A DNA stretch of 64,000 nucleotides from Plazaster borealis (Eukaryota > Echinodermata > Asteroidea > Forcipulatida > Labidiasteridae): assembly GCA_021014325.1 (NCBI GenBank), contig CM037459.1, positions 682,001-746,000 on the forward strand, in the 5' to 3' direction. A program made the position numbers and the translations under genes. The notes under the pieces were generated by a model, which was given only the letters and a program-made list of their open reading frames with translations, searched no databases and was not told the origin of the DNA. Positions 34,734 to 47,640 of this stretch are shown piece after piece (within the stretch, counting starts at the first letter, position 1; each line of letters starts with the position of its first letter).

Positions 34734-37700
34734 AAGTAATAATTGTATTCCTTGCCTAGTTGCATTGTTCCCTGGCGGACGTTCATTTCTATTATGGCAT
34801 TGTGCTTATACTAAACCTCAACAACAATATTATGATAATCATACAGGCAACGATCCAAATAATAACACCAACAATAGTAAAACGAGAGTACGCAAATGAA
34901 TGATAATCCATGTATATATATATAAACTGATTCAAAATATTTTATTGTCTAATAGATTTCCACAAATTAATTTATATAATGTATATACAGAGAAATGTAT
35001 ACTGTTGTATTTATTTAAAATGTAACCAGAGTATCGAATGTCTACAAGACGTGTGTTCAATCGCTTTAGACTGTAGATAGATGTTCTAGTCAATCGGAAA
35101 GCAATGTGAACTGAGTTGATACTCAAACACCGCCAAAATAAACTTCATTTTTTTCTTATTTTGTGCCTCTTAAGAACTCACGACAAAAGCCTCGCATGAA
35201 GTACAACATATCTCGAATTACACGAGATTTTAATTGCTTTAATGTTGTTCCAAGGTGTTGGCGTATCACGAAGTAAACGCATGAAAAATCACAGAGTGGA
35301 ATCTAATTGGTCAATTAAGTATCTGACGTACATGTAAATGCCTTTTACTTCTGCTGTTAAATCGTTTGCCATTTTATTCAGTTGATGTCATGAGGCAACG
35401 TGAACGAACATATTACTTGTTTTAAAAAAGCAAGTTATTATGTATATTATGTTATTAGGTATGTTATGCTGAAATATACTAATCAATCTTTAGATATCGT
35501 TCATTTTTTATGATCATCAGACAATTTACTTTTAAACTGATCACTTATCTCATGTCACACGAGGCAATTTTTATGGGCAACCAAGTCCACTGCCTATACA
35601 AATTATTTTTCGTCAGCTCCAGATAATGTTTCTAAAAGTGTCTTGTAATCCCCACGATTACTAGTCAACTAAGACAATGACACGACAACAATCCCCTGAA
35701 CATTGCCTTGTGTGTCATGGCACTATTTGCTCGATTAAAAATTAGCTAATATTAAAGAAATATAACAGTCTGAAATAATGTCAAGTGCAGGACAATTAAT
35801 TTGCATAACTCTGATCTAAATTTCTAACTATGTACGAAAATACATCAGCATTATAATGCATAAGAAGCTATTTTATCATTTAGAATAGTTTTCTCTGAAA
35901 TATCTGCAACCATATAGCGAAGTTTCCAAAGGTTAATGTTGTGATGTATTTCAGATTAAAATGGTAACCACCCTTTAAACTACTACAACGGTGACTGTTC
36001 TGCTTGAGGTAAATGACAAGACTGTGGTGACGTCATTCCAGTGATGCATAAATGAATTTGAATTCATGGGTTGAAACTTCACGTTGTTTGTATTTAGTTA
36101 TTCATTTACTTGGAGGAATACCTAATTAAGTTGTCAAAATAGCTTAACATCTGATCCGCACTGATATTTTGTCGTGGAAGAATCGCATTTTTTTCAATAG
36201 TACCCATTCTATATTAAAGCCCAGACTATTTGATTATATAAATTACCACTGACTTAGGAAATCTTTATTGCAGGCTCATCAATCTGCACCAATATCATTT
36301 TTTTCCCCTTCTATTCAAAACCAATGGAACCAAATTGAGGCTGATGGGTTATAAAGTCTGGTCCCTGAAATTGGTAAAATTAGAGAAGGTATTCGTGAAT
36401 ACAGTGAACACGACACAGAAGGTTACAGCTTGAGGTTTACCGGGGTGCCATGCTACCTTATTCATGCCATGTAAAACTTTGTGATAAATGAATAATGAAT
36501 CTGCTGAAATTATACGTTACTTTCCCCTGTAGATATTTTCAAATATTTATTCCATTTAAAATAACATTTTAACAAAAGTAAAAGAATACTAAGGGGGAGT
36601 TGAAAGATCTGACTGTGTTGATTTAGTGAACAACTCAAGGAAAGGCAGAAAATATTAATTGACAGGAATACAAACTCCGGAGGAAGGGGTCTTGTAAATC
36701 AATATTCTCTGTATTACATGAATATTACTGGTGACTGTTATGGAATAAATGATTTGAAATTCTTTGGCGGTGTTAAGGTATTTTGTTTATTCAAGATACA
36801 TCGATACCAACCAGACCATTACTTAAAGAAATATCATTTGTTTCGTTTCCAAATAGGTTAGTTTGGCTGACAAAAATCAATTAACTCAAATTTGAAAAGT
36901 AATTTATTAGTTAAATTAATTTGGTTCTGACAACAAGGAGAACAAGGAAACCATTTTAATGAATTAAATGCACCTGTCGATTGAGTTTTATTTCAATATC
37001 CAGTTGTCTTGTAGATAATTAACTCAATTGTGGAAAATTTATTCAGTTGTGTAGAAGACAACGTGACCAATCCGCATGCATAATCAGTCATTGGCAACGA
37101 CACTGTTTGTTGCATGGAAAATTTCAACTTATATTTTGATCGAAATAGGCCTTGACATCCTGGTTTGCCTCGGAAATTGAAAAAGATTTCCTTTGTTGTA
37201 ATTACTTATTCAATATAAATGCCACAGGCGAGCTACAATATGGGGTATCTGCGATGAAAACTGCGCTCTAAATCAACACACACCTCATGCTTGAATAAAA
37301 AATACTCCCTGAAAAGACTTGAACCAAGGCCAAACAAAAGGCATGAGTAAATTAAACCATAACAAGATATGTTAATTCAGATACTGGTGGGAAAAGATTT
37401 GAGATGTATTGTTGTTGTTTACTTTAATTAACAAACTCTTTGTCCTTTACAATGTATTGGAGTACAATAATGACCTACACACGCGTTGTTACAATTTTAT
37501 TAAATTAGTTTATTGAAGAATTTAAAATTTAAATGAATGTATGCTTAACACCCCAAAACAATGTTGTACCATTCCTTTAGGCTTATTTCGTGAACAATTG
37601 AGGGTTAAACTGAATATATAATCTAAATTCTCAACACCGATGTTTAAGGTGCGTTTTCAGGAACCCTGTAGAGGATTGGAATGAATGTACTCTTCCAAAC

Positions 37701-38164
37701 ACAATTGATGTCAAATACACTTACATGAATACCATCACCATAATGTACTTTTCTACCGTTAATGATTACCAAGGAGATTGTACTTGAGGCTTGATCTTTC
37801 GGCATCTGGACACAATTGAAGTCAATTTAATGAATCCAATATAGACAAGTGCTGATCATCTGTTATTACAATTTTTTGCTCAAAGTTCAGTTTTGATTCA
37901 ACAAAATTGTTCAAGATGTATCCAGCTTTAAGAGCATGACATAATATTTGTAAGAAATAATCTAGTCGTATTATAAATAGATTATCATTAGAAAATGTAT
38001 ATTTTTCAAATGGTAGTATAAATTATTTAATCACATCAGACAGTTTATGGATCACATTATATCATTCTATTATCTGTAATGTAACTGCATCAGTTTTTCA
38101 GTATTTATTTGTGGGTACAATTACATAGTTGTGAGAAGTTATAACCGATTGAAAGAAGGTTGAT
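34734..38164. other. Quiet AT-rich region, no gene
   Basis: About 3.4 kb with very few ORFs over 60 codons and no repeat arrays. A decayed E-type end (TTGTACCATTCCTTTA) near 37563-37578 is the only mobile-element trace I see. Confidence 0.45.
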
Positions 38165-38500
38165 TTTGGTAGAGCAGCTAAGCAGAAAAAGTGCTAAGCG
38201 TAAAAACGTTAAAACCGCCAAGCAGAAGCTATTATAGTTACCAGCCGAATGTCATACAATGATATGTTTGTAACTGGTACCTGGTTTCAGCTCAGCATCG
38301 TTAAACAGTGTAACTCCCAGTATAGCAATTTACAGCTATCTCATTGGTCAGTCTACATGACGTGCAGACTAGTTCAACCAATGCAAGCACTCTGGCAAAT
38401 ACGTCACAGATAAAAGGTTACACAATATTCTCCGGTTTTCGTTTCTATTCTAAGCACAAATATTTGTCAAACAGATTCCCTGTTTAACAGCTCTACCAAA
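38165..38500. mobile_element. Inverted-repeat element with TTTGGTAGAGC ends
   Basis: About 336 bp. The left end TTTGGTAGAGCAGCTAAGCA and the right end TGTTTAACAGCTCTACCAAA are inverted. An internal hairpin pairs GTTACCAGCC with GTAACTGGTACCTGG-type words. No coding capacity; no target duplication is evident. Confidence 0.6.
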
Positions 38501-41500
38501 TAACAACCCTGTGGGATAATAGTATTTGGTATTAATTAATAAACAATAAATTAAGTAAAAAAACAAGTGTACTTTTATGTGAACTAACCCTCTGTAAAAG
38601 TGGGAAATTGTGAACTGGGCTGCAAAATAAAACTTTATTTTGCATACATTTTTATAATGTATGCTAATAAATGGTCGTGTGTGTTTTATTCATTTGTAAC
38701 TTAATCTTTTAATCCAGATGTAAGATTAGTAATTTTGAAAAGGAGCTCTTGTTTTTAATGTGTACCACTGGAGGCATCAGTTTCAGATCTTCAGATGATT
38801 TGGGCAAAATTGAAAACACTGATACATGAAATGTTCATGTTCAATCCACTTATGTTTACAAAACTTCGATTTCGATCGGAAAGCTTACTTGGTAATTTGT
38901 CTTGCGAAAAATTACAATCTAAAATGCTGTCGTCTTTGATATAAACAAAATTGAATCAGGATTAATTTAACTTGGTCATGCAAGAGAGAGGGATTTTCTT
39001 AAACATGTGTTGGAGCAATTACCAAATGTCAAGATAATTTCTCCGTTGAAAACTAGGACAACGCGCATGCTTCAATGGGATTTAACAGCGTGCTTCTGAC
39101 ACTTAGAAACATGAGGATTGACTTCAAAATGTACTCAGCTAAAAATCAATGATGTACCATCCCTTTATAAAGCATTTCATGGAAACGGTGGAGGGGAAGT
39201 GAAATGAATGAACTCTTGAAAAAAAACCTCTTGTGCTTGCATTCTTTTGAAATGAGTTTCTTAAAAACAAGGGATTGGAATTAAATTGGTCTTCCCAAAA
39301 CTGTAGCTGCGTCGACCCTTTAGGATATGTTTCTTATGAACTCGAGGTTAAGAATGAATGTACTCCTCTAAAGCTCTATATCCCTTTAAACTCTGCTTTC
39401 CAATAATGGGTGCCATACACTTTTCAAATCGATCAATAATTCATTGCGAGGCTATTGATTTCCCAGTCTCGCTTTCATCTTTATCTTGCTAGATCGTATC
39501 ATTGTAATTTGGTTACACAAAATATTCATTTGAATCAGCGGTGCGTCGAATGTTGTCGGTACACGTGTTCTCTTACTCCATACGATCAAATTTACATTTG
39601 ATCCTGCGGCTATGCCAGTTCTTGGTTATACGCACGCGTTATTGACTATTCGGGCAGAGGACCATCCAATGTTATATACCTTTTTTTAAATGAGAGTAAG
39701 ATTTGTACCTTCGCAGGAAAGTGATCAGAAACTAGTTTACGGGTGACATGTAAAAGTACATTGTACGATAAAACTATTCTTGGAATGAGGTGATGTTGGT
39801 TCTGAGAAGAACCAGGTGTGAGATACAACCTCAATTATTTAAAGAAAGAGTTATTTGCGTCTTCAGGAGAATGCATTGCTTGAAAAATCAATTCACTAGT
39901 AATTATTAAACGTATGATATCCAGCCACAGGCAATACAACACTGCGTGATATTTTGGCTGGTAATCCGTTACTGTTCAGTATACTGGTAATACATTGTAT
40001 GCTGAACACAATTTACGGAGTCTTCAATTTTCTCCTGTAGTGAACTGTTTTTAAATACAGGATATTAGAGGGGTACGTGACAGCTTCCGAGGAGAAAGTG
40101 TCTTCAGTTATTTACAATTTACAACACGGCATTATAAGCACAAACGGTTGTGCATTTCTGTAGGTTTTCGTTCCAAAAAGTAAGCTTCTCTGGCAAGAAG
40201 AACGAATTAACGTCAAACTCAAATGTCAACGTGTTTTCTTTATGGAAATATTTCGAGTTTTGAGTGCCACCAAAGCTTTTAATATCATGGGATTTTAGAA
40301 GAAAAATGCCAAAGTTTTTTCATTTTTATGCCTTCCACTTATCAAAGCTTCTTCCCATTGAAAGAAAATCGAGCATCTTAAAATTAAATGCACCGGAAGA
40401 TATTCCTTCGCGTGACCAAATGACCTTGTGTGGAGAATTCAATAAAATGATATAGGAGTTTCTACAGAAGATCACGGTGTGTTCAAACATGTGTGTAATA
40501 TTTTTAAAAACGGACTTCACTTCATTTTCATGACCCTGACCGTGGTTAAAAAATATATATATATAAAAATCGAAATAGCGGCATCTTTCATTCCCCCAAA
40601 TGGAAGTTGATTCTAAATTGAAAAAATAGAGACCCCATTAAAATAATAAAAGAAAATCAATTTATGAGGAAATGTAGATAGGATCTGCTCAATCGCTTTT
40701 AAGTACAATTATTGGTTAGATTGGTATAAGTTTGAAGTTCCATTCGGTAAAAATCTTCAAGAAAGGAAACAAAATGTACAACAGAAAAATTAACCTTTGA
40801 AAAATGTTGTCATCAAAAAACAGCCATTTTAGTTTCATTGCATTAATAACAATGTAACCAAATCGAGGAAGAAACATAGTCCATGCCTCTTTTTCATCAG
40901 TGAGAATAAATTTGATGATTGGAATTTTATGGAACTTAGAGGTATGGACCAAATGATTTACGGTGTGTTTTTATTTGAGAAAAACAACAACATGCAGGCA
41001 TTTTCATTTTCATCATTGAATGTGTCATTTTGATTTGTATCCAAAACAATTTCTGACTTTATCAGAGATGAACAGAAGATTTCCCTGGATGCTTTGCCGC
41101 TTGGTTTATATTTCCTATAAAAACTAATCCACTGGCCACAATCTGTCGGTGTCTTTCTAGTTGCAGGAGGCCACATATTGCAACATCTCAAAACGTCTTC
41201 ATCTACATCACAAACATATTATCTTGTCGTTTTTTTCCGGGTAACAAATTACTAGTACACATTGAATGCTATTATAAATATCATCGACATTATACTTTAT
41301 GTCTGTGTTTTAAACGACAGAAAAGCATGGCGACTGATAGTGGATAGGCATCTATCTCCAAAGCCCCCCTTGGGAGGAAAGCTTTAAGTCAACAAGTAAG
41401 TCACCGGTAAGTAAACTGTGTAAGATATGCAAATTAGTTAATTTAATGCACCCCTGCAAACACCAACTAAATACCATCCCTTTAAGATCCCGCGAGATCG

Positions 41501-42034
41501 AGCGTTATTTACGAGTAACGCTGTGTCCTTATATACAAAGTATGACATGCATTTCGCAGTAGATGTAGGTGCATAATTCGCTGGGCATTTCCTCAAACGG
41601 TCTTGCCCAAGGGAGACGGAACCAAAAGTGTATATCGTACGCCCGAGGTTGAATCCAGACTAACCGAGATATCAGGTTTTTTACACGGAGGGTTTCGGGA
41701 CACATACAATCACATCGTGGTCCTAGAGCAAAAGGATGCAGCTCCTTGCGGCCTTCTACGTTTAAATTGCCAATAATTGGAACGACTTGCAGGCGTGTAA
41801 GCAAGACAACAACTTACGGAAGAGTATTTGTCATCAATAAAATGTTCCAGTCGAAGCAGAGTTACGAAACTATGAACTATCCCTTAAATTAAGCTGACAC
41901 CCCCAAACCACAGATAAAGGTGTTTTTCATTTACTTGTGACAGTGGAACTGTCTTATAACGGATAGTACGAGGTCAAATGGTCAATTGGAGTGGTCGCTT
42001 TTTATTTGAGTTAAAGTTATTTCGGTGACTGCTC
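38501..42034. other. Quiet AT-rich region, no gene
   Basis: No exon recognised. Decayed ends of an E-like repeat appear near 39175 (ATGATGTACCATCCCTTTA) and 41485 (AATACCATCCCTTTAA), with a shared GAATGAATGTACTC word near 37680 and 39353. The minus-strand ORF 41529-41804 (91 codons) crosses GGTCTTGCCCAAGGG and GAGGTTGAATCC, which look like worn SINE words, so I do not call it a gene. Confidence 0.4.
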
Positions 42035-42178
42035 TATATTCCGACAGACCGACACCCCTATGTTCCGACAACCCTATGTTCCGAAAACCCCTGATTATTT
42101 ACATGTTGGGGTTAGGGTTAAGATTAGGAAAATATATGGGTGTCGAAACATCGGGATGTCGGAACATAGGGGTGTACG
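42035..42178. repeat. TTCCGACA inverted and direct repeat element
   Basis: Multiple words ATGTTCCGACA and CACCCCTATGTTCCG on the left are mirrored by TGTCGGAACATAGGGGTG on the right, around a GGGGTTAGGGTTAAG core. It is a short fold-back element. The overlapping ORFs at 42025 and 42060 are by-products. Confidence 0.65.
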
Positions 42179-42949
42179 GGTATTTCACATCGTTATTTTT
42201 AACAAACGAACCGACAATGCTATGCATAGGTGGCTCGCTGATCTATTTTTCCACAGCATGTCTTGCTTGAGTGACGAGGGCGATACGGAGACCGTGAGAA
42301 CGAGGTTGAAATCCGACGTAGGCGTCCAGCAACAGACCTTCCAATAGTGTAATTAAAACGGGGCTGGTTGGGCAAATATAGTCTGGACCCAATTTGGCAA
42401 AATGTATTCATCGATGCTATTGCATACAGAGAACAAGGTTCAGCCCTAGCCCAAACCAATTTTTCTTACTTACACTGTTCAACTGTATTCCCATCTCCAA
42501 CAGTGATGATAAAAATCATGTGTTAATTTAATTGCAAAGACATTTACCTTACGGGGTATTTGCAGTTCAATACTCCATCAGGTCCTGTCCGATATTTTTG
42601 ATTTCATTCTCAGTTTTTTTGTCTTCAAATCAAGACGCCACCAGCCCGGAAGCGTGTCACTCCGTTCAATACCCCATCACGATAATCCAATCTTGGAGAC
42701 TACGACGTCAATTTCTCCCTTCAAGTTGTTTTAGAACTTAATTAAGTATCTCATCTAAATTAATTAAAATGTTACCGGATGACAATGTATTGTATTGCAT
42801 GAGACTTTAAACACACCGGGCTGTGTAGAATAATTATATGATTTCTCAATGACGCTATCCTTTATATTACAACAGCACACAAGAGTAAACTTTGACAAAG
42901 GTAAGTCTGCAGAAGAAACCACAATATACAACATTCTGTTGTCACAAGT

Positions 42950-43179
42950 ACACTGCAGAAACTGGGGTGTTAAAATTACACCATGGGTGTTGTCACATAT
43001 AGATACCAAAGAGAGAATCAACATTAAAAGCTTAGGTTGTTAAAATAACACAAAAGTAATTATTTTTGCAGAAATTAGTGTTATTTTAACACCCTATGGT
43101 GTAAATTTTGATTCTTGTTAGCTATCTATATGTGAAAACACCCATCGTTTCAATTTTAACACCCCAGTTGTTGCAGTGT
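42950..43179. mobile_element. MITE with about 55-bp terminal inverted repeats
   Basis: The left arm ACACTGCAGAAACTGGGGTG, then TTAAAATTACACCATGGGTG and CACATATAGATA, is mirrored by the right arm (TATCTATATGTG, AACACCCATCG, AATTTTAACACCCCAGTTG, TGCAGTGT). The core also pairs (TTAAAATAACAC with GTGTTATTTTAA), so almost the whole 230 bp can fold. A decayed relative may lie at 48235-48425. Confidence 0.8.
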
Positions 43180-43243
43180 CTCCATAAAGCAATAGCTTGT
43201 CCGCCATACCCTAAGCACAATCGCGTAACAGCCGTTCTTGTTG

Positions 43244-43612
43244 AAAGGGTCTGTATACGTTTAGTAATGACTCGGCAATACAAACTTAAGAAGTACAGCA
43301 GTTTGGGATAGTATAATGCCTTTTGAGAAACTTTTCACTTTGAAGTACTGCGGTTGTGGAAAAAGATATCACTTATTATCCCCCAAAAATTGAATATGAG
43401 AAACGTTACTGACAGTAACGTTTCTCAGGTTGTGTATTCCAATTGCAGATTATTCTTCCTGTGTGGACAAACCGCTCCAGATTTTCGGCAATATCTCAAA
43501 AACGCTACTTGAAATGAAATTTTCACAGGTTAGTTTTGTTTAATACTATCTACAATTATATAGGATTGAAATAAACAGTGGGTTCCAATTATCAAATATA
43601 TACAATCCCTTT
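43244..43612 (+). mobile_element. TTAA MITE, subfamily A, copy A6
   Basis: About 369 bp. It starts AAAGGGTCTGTATACGTTTA and ends CAAATATATACAATCCCTTT; right edge TTAA, left edge TTGA. It has the GTTACTGACAGTAACG dyad and a small internal deletion in the CTCGGCAATAC segment. Confidence 0.87.
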
Positions 43613-45044
43613 AAAGACACACCCAAAAAAAAAAAGATCAATACAAAAACAAGGTTTTTTTTCTCCAAAAGTGACAATTCATATCTAGATAATGTGATTG
43701 AGGTTAAGATGTTTAGCTAAGCAAGGTCTCCCATGCTAAGCACAGTGTGCTTTAAAAGGCTTAGCAGAATCTACGTTATGTATCTTATTCCGTATATAGT
43801 AATCATTGAAACCAAATCGCGACTTGAATGACAAACAGTCTGACCCCATTCTTTGAAGTGAATATTTCAATTGGTGGGTATATATATATATAGGAAACCA
43901 TGCAAAGATGGTAAAGATAGCTGTAGAAGATACCAACTCAGCTGGTCATGTAAATGTATGGAAATGAATAAAAGCCCTTTAGACTTTACCTTGTGATTCA
44001 ATAATCAATGCATGAATATACATGTACATATCGGCGGTGTGTCAAATCTTCATCTCTGCAAAGCCTAAGAAAAACACATTAAAACGAGAGTAGTCCAAGC
44101 CGCCGCAGCGGAATTTATGACTGTTTTCGGCAACTAATGATGACATACAGTTGGTGTCCTTGGTGGGTAACTCTGACCTATCGCAGTTCACGGTCGAATG
44201 CTTTCAATTTGTTTTTGTCAGAAACAATTGGATGACCTTGACGTAGAAAATGACGTACTAGCTAGAGAGACCCCTCAAGTCTCCAGCCTTTTTTTTTTTG
44301 CAGGGATAGAGTTCCGAATTGGGCTTTTAGGCTATGGCTTGGACAATGTTATACTTTATGTACAGGCAGAGCTCATGACCAGAATATTTGTGTTAAGCAC
44401 AGCTATAGGCTAAGCCTGACTTGGGCGTATGTGGCTTCGGCTGTGACTGTTCGCTACCGGTATGGAGTCAATGTTGATGTAGTAATCAAGACGATGTTAG
44501 CCACAGCCATTATTATGACTAGTGAATTATTATAGTCTCGGGTTTTATATTTTTTAATTTTGTTTATGAGAAACAAATAAAAAGAAGTTCGTCTTTCGTT
44601 CGGACCTCAATCTACAACTACATTCCGGTATCATCCACGTTCATTATACCATGCTTTTACAAACTAAATGTACCTCTTCCATTTTTGTACTAGAGTTAGG
44701 ATGTTGGAAATACCACTCTAAAGATACATGAAGTAAAACATAGTTTTCCACTACGTGTAAACTTGACAAAGCTAAATCCTTCACACAAGGCATGTCGTCG
44801 TGATTCAGGCTTGAAATTCCATCTTTGAATAGGCCAGTCTGTTCAATTCAATTCAATTCAATTCAAATTCAATTTAATTCAAAGTAACATTTATTTTACC
44901 AAAGGGCACTGCCATAGGAAATGGGAACAGTTTATTTATCTACGTGTCTTTAAATCTGACACATTGAATCTTATTGTTGATGAGTGTTTTACAGAATGTA
45001 CACTGTGTTTTTGTTTTATTATGATACTGTGGAAATAAATGAGC
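43613..45044. other. No gene; TTCAA microsatellite and AT tracts
   Basis: Contains a (TA)n tract near 43880-43891 and a (TTCAA)n tract at about 44838-44880 followed by TTTATTT. The latter resembles a reversed retroposon tail of the ATTGAATTGAATTG type seen at 28690. Short ORFs are not recognised. Confidence 0.45.
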
Positions 45045-45052
45045 CTTGAACC

Positions 45053-45863
45053 CAGCGGCGTAACTAGGGTAAAATTTCAGGGGGGCACAAGGGGGTGCAC
45101 CATTTTTTCTAGGGGGCACTTCTGGCCAAGTTTCGTTTGCCTTTTTCTTTAAAACAAGCCAATTTCCGTAATCGGGGTGGGGGGGGGGGTCGGACGGCCC
45201 CCCTAAAAAAAGAAAAACAAGAAAAGAAAAACAAACTTTTAACAAAAATAAAATAAAAAAGTCTGCAAAAAAATTAATTCTGCATCGTAACTGTGCAACT
45301 ACTAAATAACACACAAGGCAAACAAATTGTTCAGCAATTTTTATCGTTAAAATATGACATATAACATAATTTAATATACAAAGATGTAAATAGATGACGT
45401 AATGGGTGGTATACGCCTTCTGAGCATTAAAAATGCAGAAATAATATTGATACAAAGATGTAATTCAGCTGTTTTCAGATATAATACCAATATCATAGCG
45501 CAGAAATGGCACCAAATGGCTTGAATTGGGCATTCTTTTTTTTTAAATTTCGAACTTCTGAGGGGGGGGGGGCACATCCTCCTCCCACTCCACCCTGCGT
45601 CGCTACGTGACAGGCGGCGCTAACGCACCGATGTACATTTTCTTTAATATTCGCCCACCAAAAACAAAAAATCCTGATTACGGGCCTGAACAAGGTCTGA
45701 ACTATTTTTGTATGAGATAATCTGGCGTGAGTGTAAAACAAAATATATTTTCTGCATGTATATGGAAAAATAGTTTAAAAACATCGAAATTATCTCATCA
45801 AAGCGTATAAAATGTAACATTTTACACGTGCCCCCCGTGCCCCCCCCCTTAGTTACGCCACTG
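45053..45863. mobile_element. hAT-like non-autonomous element, 811 bp, 8-bp TSD
   Basis: The left end CAGCGGCGTAACTAGGG and the right end CCTTAGTTACGCCACTG are inverted repeats with the CAGNGGCG start of hAT transposons. The 8-bp target duplication CTTGAACC is exact (45045-45052 and 45864-45871). The interior has G/C runs next to each end, AT-rich DNA and a 171-codon minus-strand ORF (44940-45455) that overruns the left end and shows no transposase motifs. I infer a deleted, non-autonomous copy. Confidence 0.85.
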
Positions 45864-45946
45864 CTTGAACCTTGAACCTTTAACCTTGAACCTTGAACCT
45901 TGAACCTTGAACCTTGAACCTTGAACCTTGAACCTTGAACCTTGAA
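45864..45946 (+). repeat. Heptamer array (CCTTGAA)n, about 12 units
   Basis: Perfect or near-perfect CCTTGAA repeats abut the right end of the hAT element. Its target duplication CTTGAACC is one register of the same heptamer. The left side of the element has only one unit. Confidence 0.92.
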
Positions 45947-46943
45947 TATTGAAGGAGCACCAAGGCCGAATAGTGGGGCATGGCCTTTGCCCTTGTCGTT
46001 GCGTTGATGCAGGCCTGACGATACAAAAAAAAAGCAAGACCGAAGTTCGGCCGCCGCAGCTCAAAGACGATTTACAAAGTAAAGTTCAAAGAAGAATAAC
46101 AGTGGCGATTACGATAAAGACAGCCAAGCAGAAAATGCTTTTATTTATCCATCAGTGATTAATACAAAAAATAACAATTTAAATCTATTGCTAATGGAAA
46201 AGACCTTGATGAGTCGGGGTCCCAGACGCATTTCCCCCTACTCGGAAGGCCTTGCAACTCAGACATCAATGTGGCAAAACAAGTCAACCTATAGCTTTTC
46301 ATAATCTGATCTGGTTCCAAGACGTCTGGGCTTAAATAGGAATTGAGTTTGTTAGTTCAGCCCTGACCTCCTTCTTATAAGTGAATAACAAACGAAGATA
46401 CAAGCTGAGGCTTAGTGTTTTAGAAGAAATACCAGCTGGCCTTCGAATTGCATGCAACCTCCATGGTTACATTCACAAATTACTTGTTATTCTACAATGA
46501 TAGATCATTCGGCATACAGGAGACATTAGAGTGCTCACTGTATTGGCAAAAAAATTGCTTAAACTAGGACATCATTCGGACAATAATGGTACACTCATAA
46601 AATAGGCCACGTATGTCCTATTTGGGAAACCTTGAGGCCGTGTTCAAAGCAAGAGATTTCCACTACGGCATTGGCAGCAGCGACAACGTTGAAGAATAGG
46701 ACTTTCCAGCGTGAAATTAAGCTTTATAACGCTCAGAAGGAAACAAACTCACGCGAGATTTGCATAGTGTATAGAAGATGCCATGTTTGTGACGTCATTA
46801 CATAAAGCTGCAAAACAAGTAACTGTAGGCCAAAATGATAAACATGTATGGCGTTTTTGGTCATTGCAGATTTAAAATTAGAAACTAAAATTGATGAATC
46901 AACATTCGCTGCTTCGAATCTTATTGAAACTAGAGCCCTTGTT

Positions 46944-47312
46944 AAAGGTATCGTACACGTTTGGTAATGACTCAAAACAAATATTAGCATAACAACTTAC
47001 TTGGTAACAAGCAACGGAGAGCTGTTGATAGTATAAAACATTGTTGGAAACGACTCCCTCTGAAGTAACGTAGTTTTTGAGAAAGAGGTTATTTCTCACT
47101 AAAATACTAAAAACTTCTTGCAAGAAGTTTTATTCCTATCTGAAAGCACACAAATTTGAACAACAAGGGTGTTTTTTCTTTCATCATTTTCTTTCAACTT
47201 CGATGACCAATTGAGCCCAAATTTTCACAAGCTTGTTATTTTATGCATATGTTGGGATACACCAAGTGAGAACACTTGTCTTTGACAATTTCGAAACGTG
47301 TTCAGTGCCTTT
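46944..47312 (-). mobile_element. TTAA MITE, subfamily B, copy B2
   Basis: About 369 bp, inverted relative to B1. It starts AAAGGTATCGTACACGTTTG and ends CGAAACGTGTTCAGTGCC, then TTT, with TTAA at both edges. It contains the ACTTCTTGCAAGAAGT hairpin. Confidence 0.88.
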
Positions 47313-47478
47313 AAAGCACTCATACACACAAAATGTTCCGAAATAAGTTAACAAGGAAAAAACCCTGTTTTCACAATATTTATTGACAGACCTTTATTTA
47401 TTTAAGTCTCTTGTTATTTGAACCATGTATTCTAATTATAGACTAAATTTAATATACGTTTTAGTAGACTGCGGGCGA

Positions 47479-47640
47479 ATGACGTCATTTGAGTAGGGCG
47501 CCCTCATTTAGAGATACAAACAAGGTTGGTCATTGGCTCATTTTCTGCGCCGCGCGCTTAGATGTGCGTTATTTTCCATTGTTTGATCATCTCTTTACTC
47601 CTAAGATGGCCGCGTTGCGACGTCAAGGCTAATGTACAAT
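47479..47640. mobile_element. MITE family J, inverted diverged copy
   Basis: Reverse complement of 15495-15669 with AATGACGTCATTTGAGTAGG, GGGCGCCCTC, TTGGTCATTGGCTCATT and CCGCGCGCTTAG. The TGACGTCA is intact at one end and reads GCGACGTCA at the other. Confidence 0.65.

Noticed and set aside
41529..41804. 91-codon minus-strand ORF as an exon
   Set aside because: It overlaps words resembling worn SINE boxes, has no clear splice sites and no recognisable family.
44940..45455. 171-codon minus-strand ORF as a transposase
   Set aside because: It crosses the left end of the hAT element, is built from G/C runs and AT-rich low-complexity DNA, and shows no hAT catalytic or dimerisation motif.
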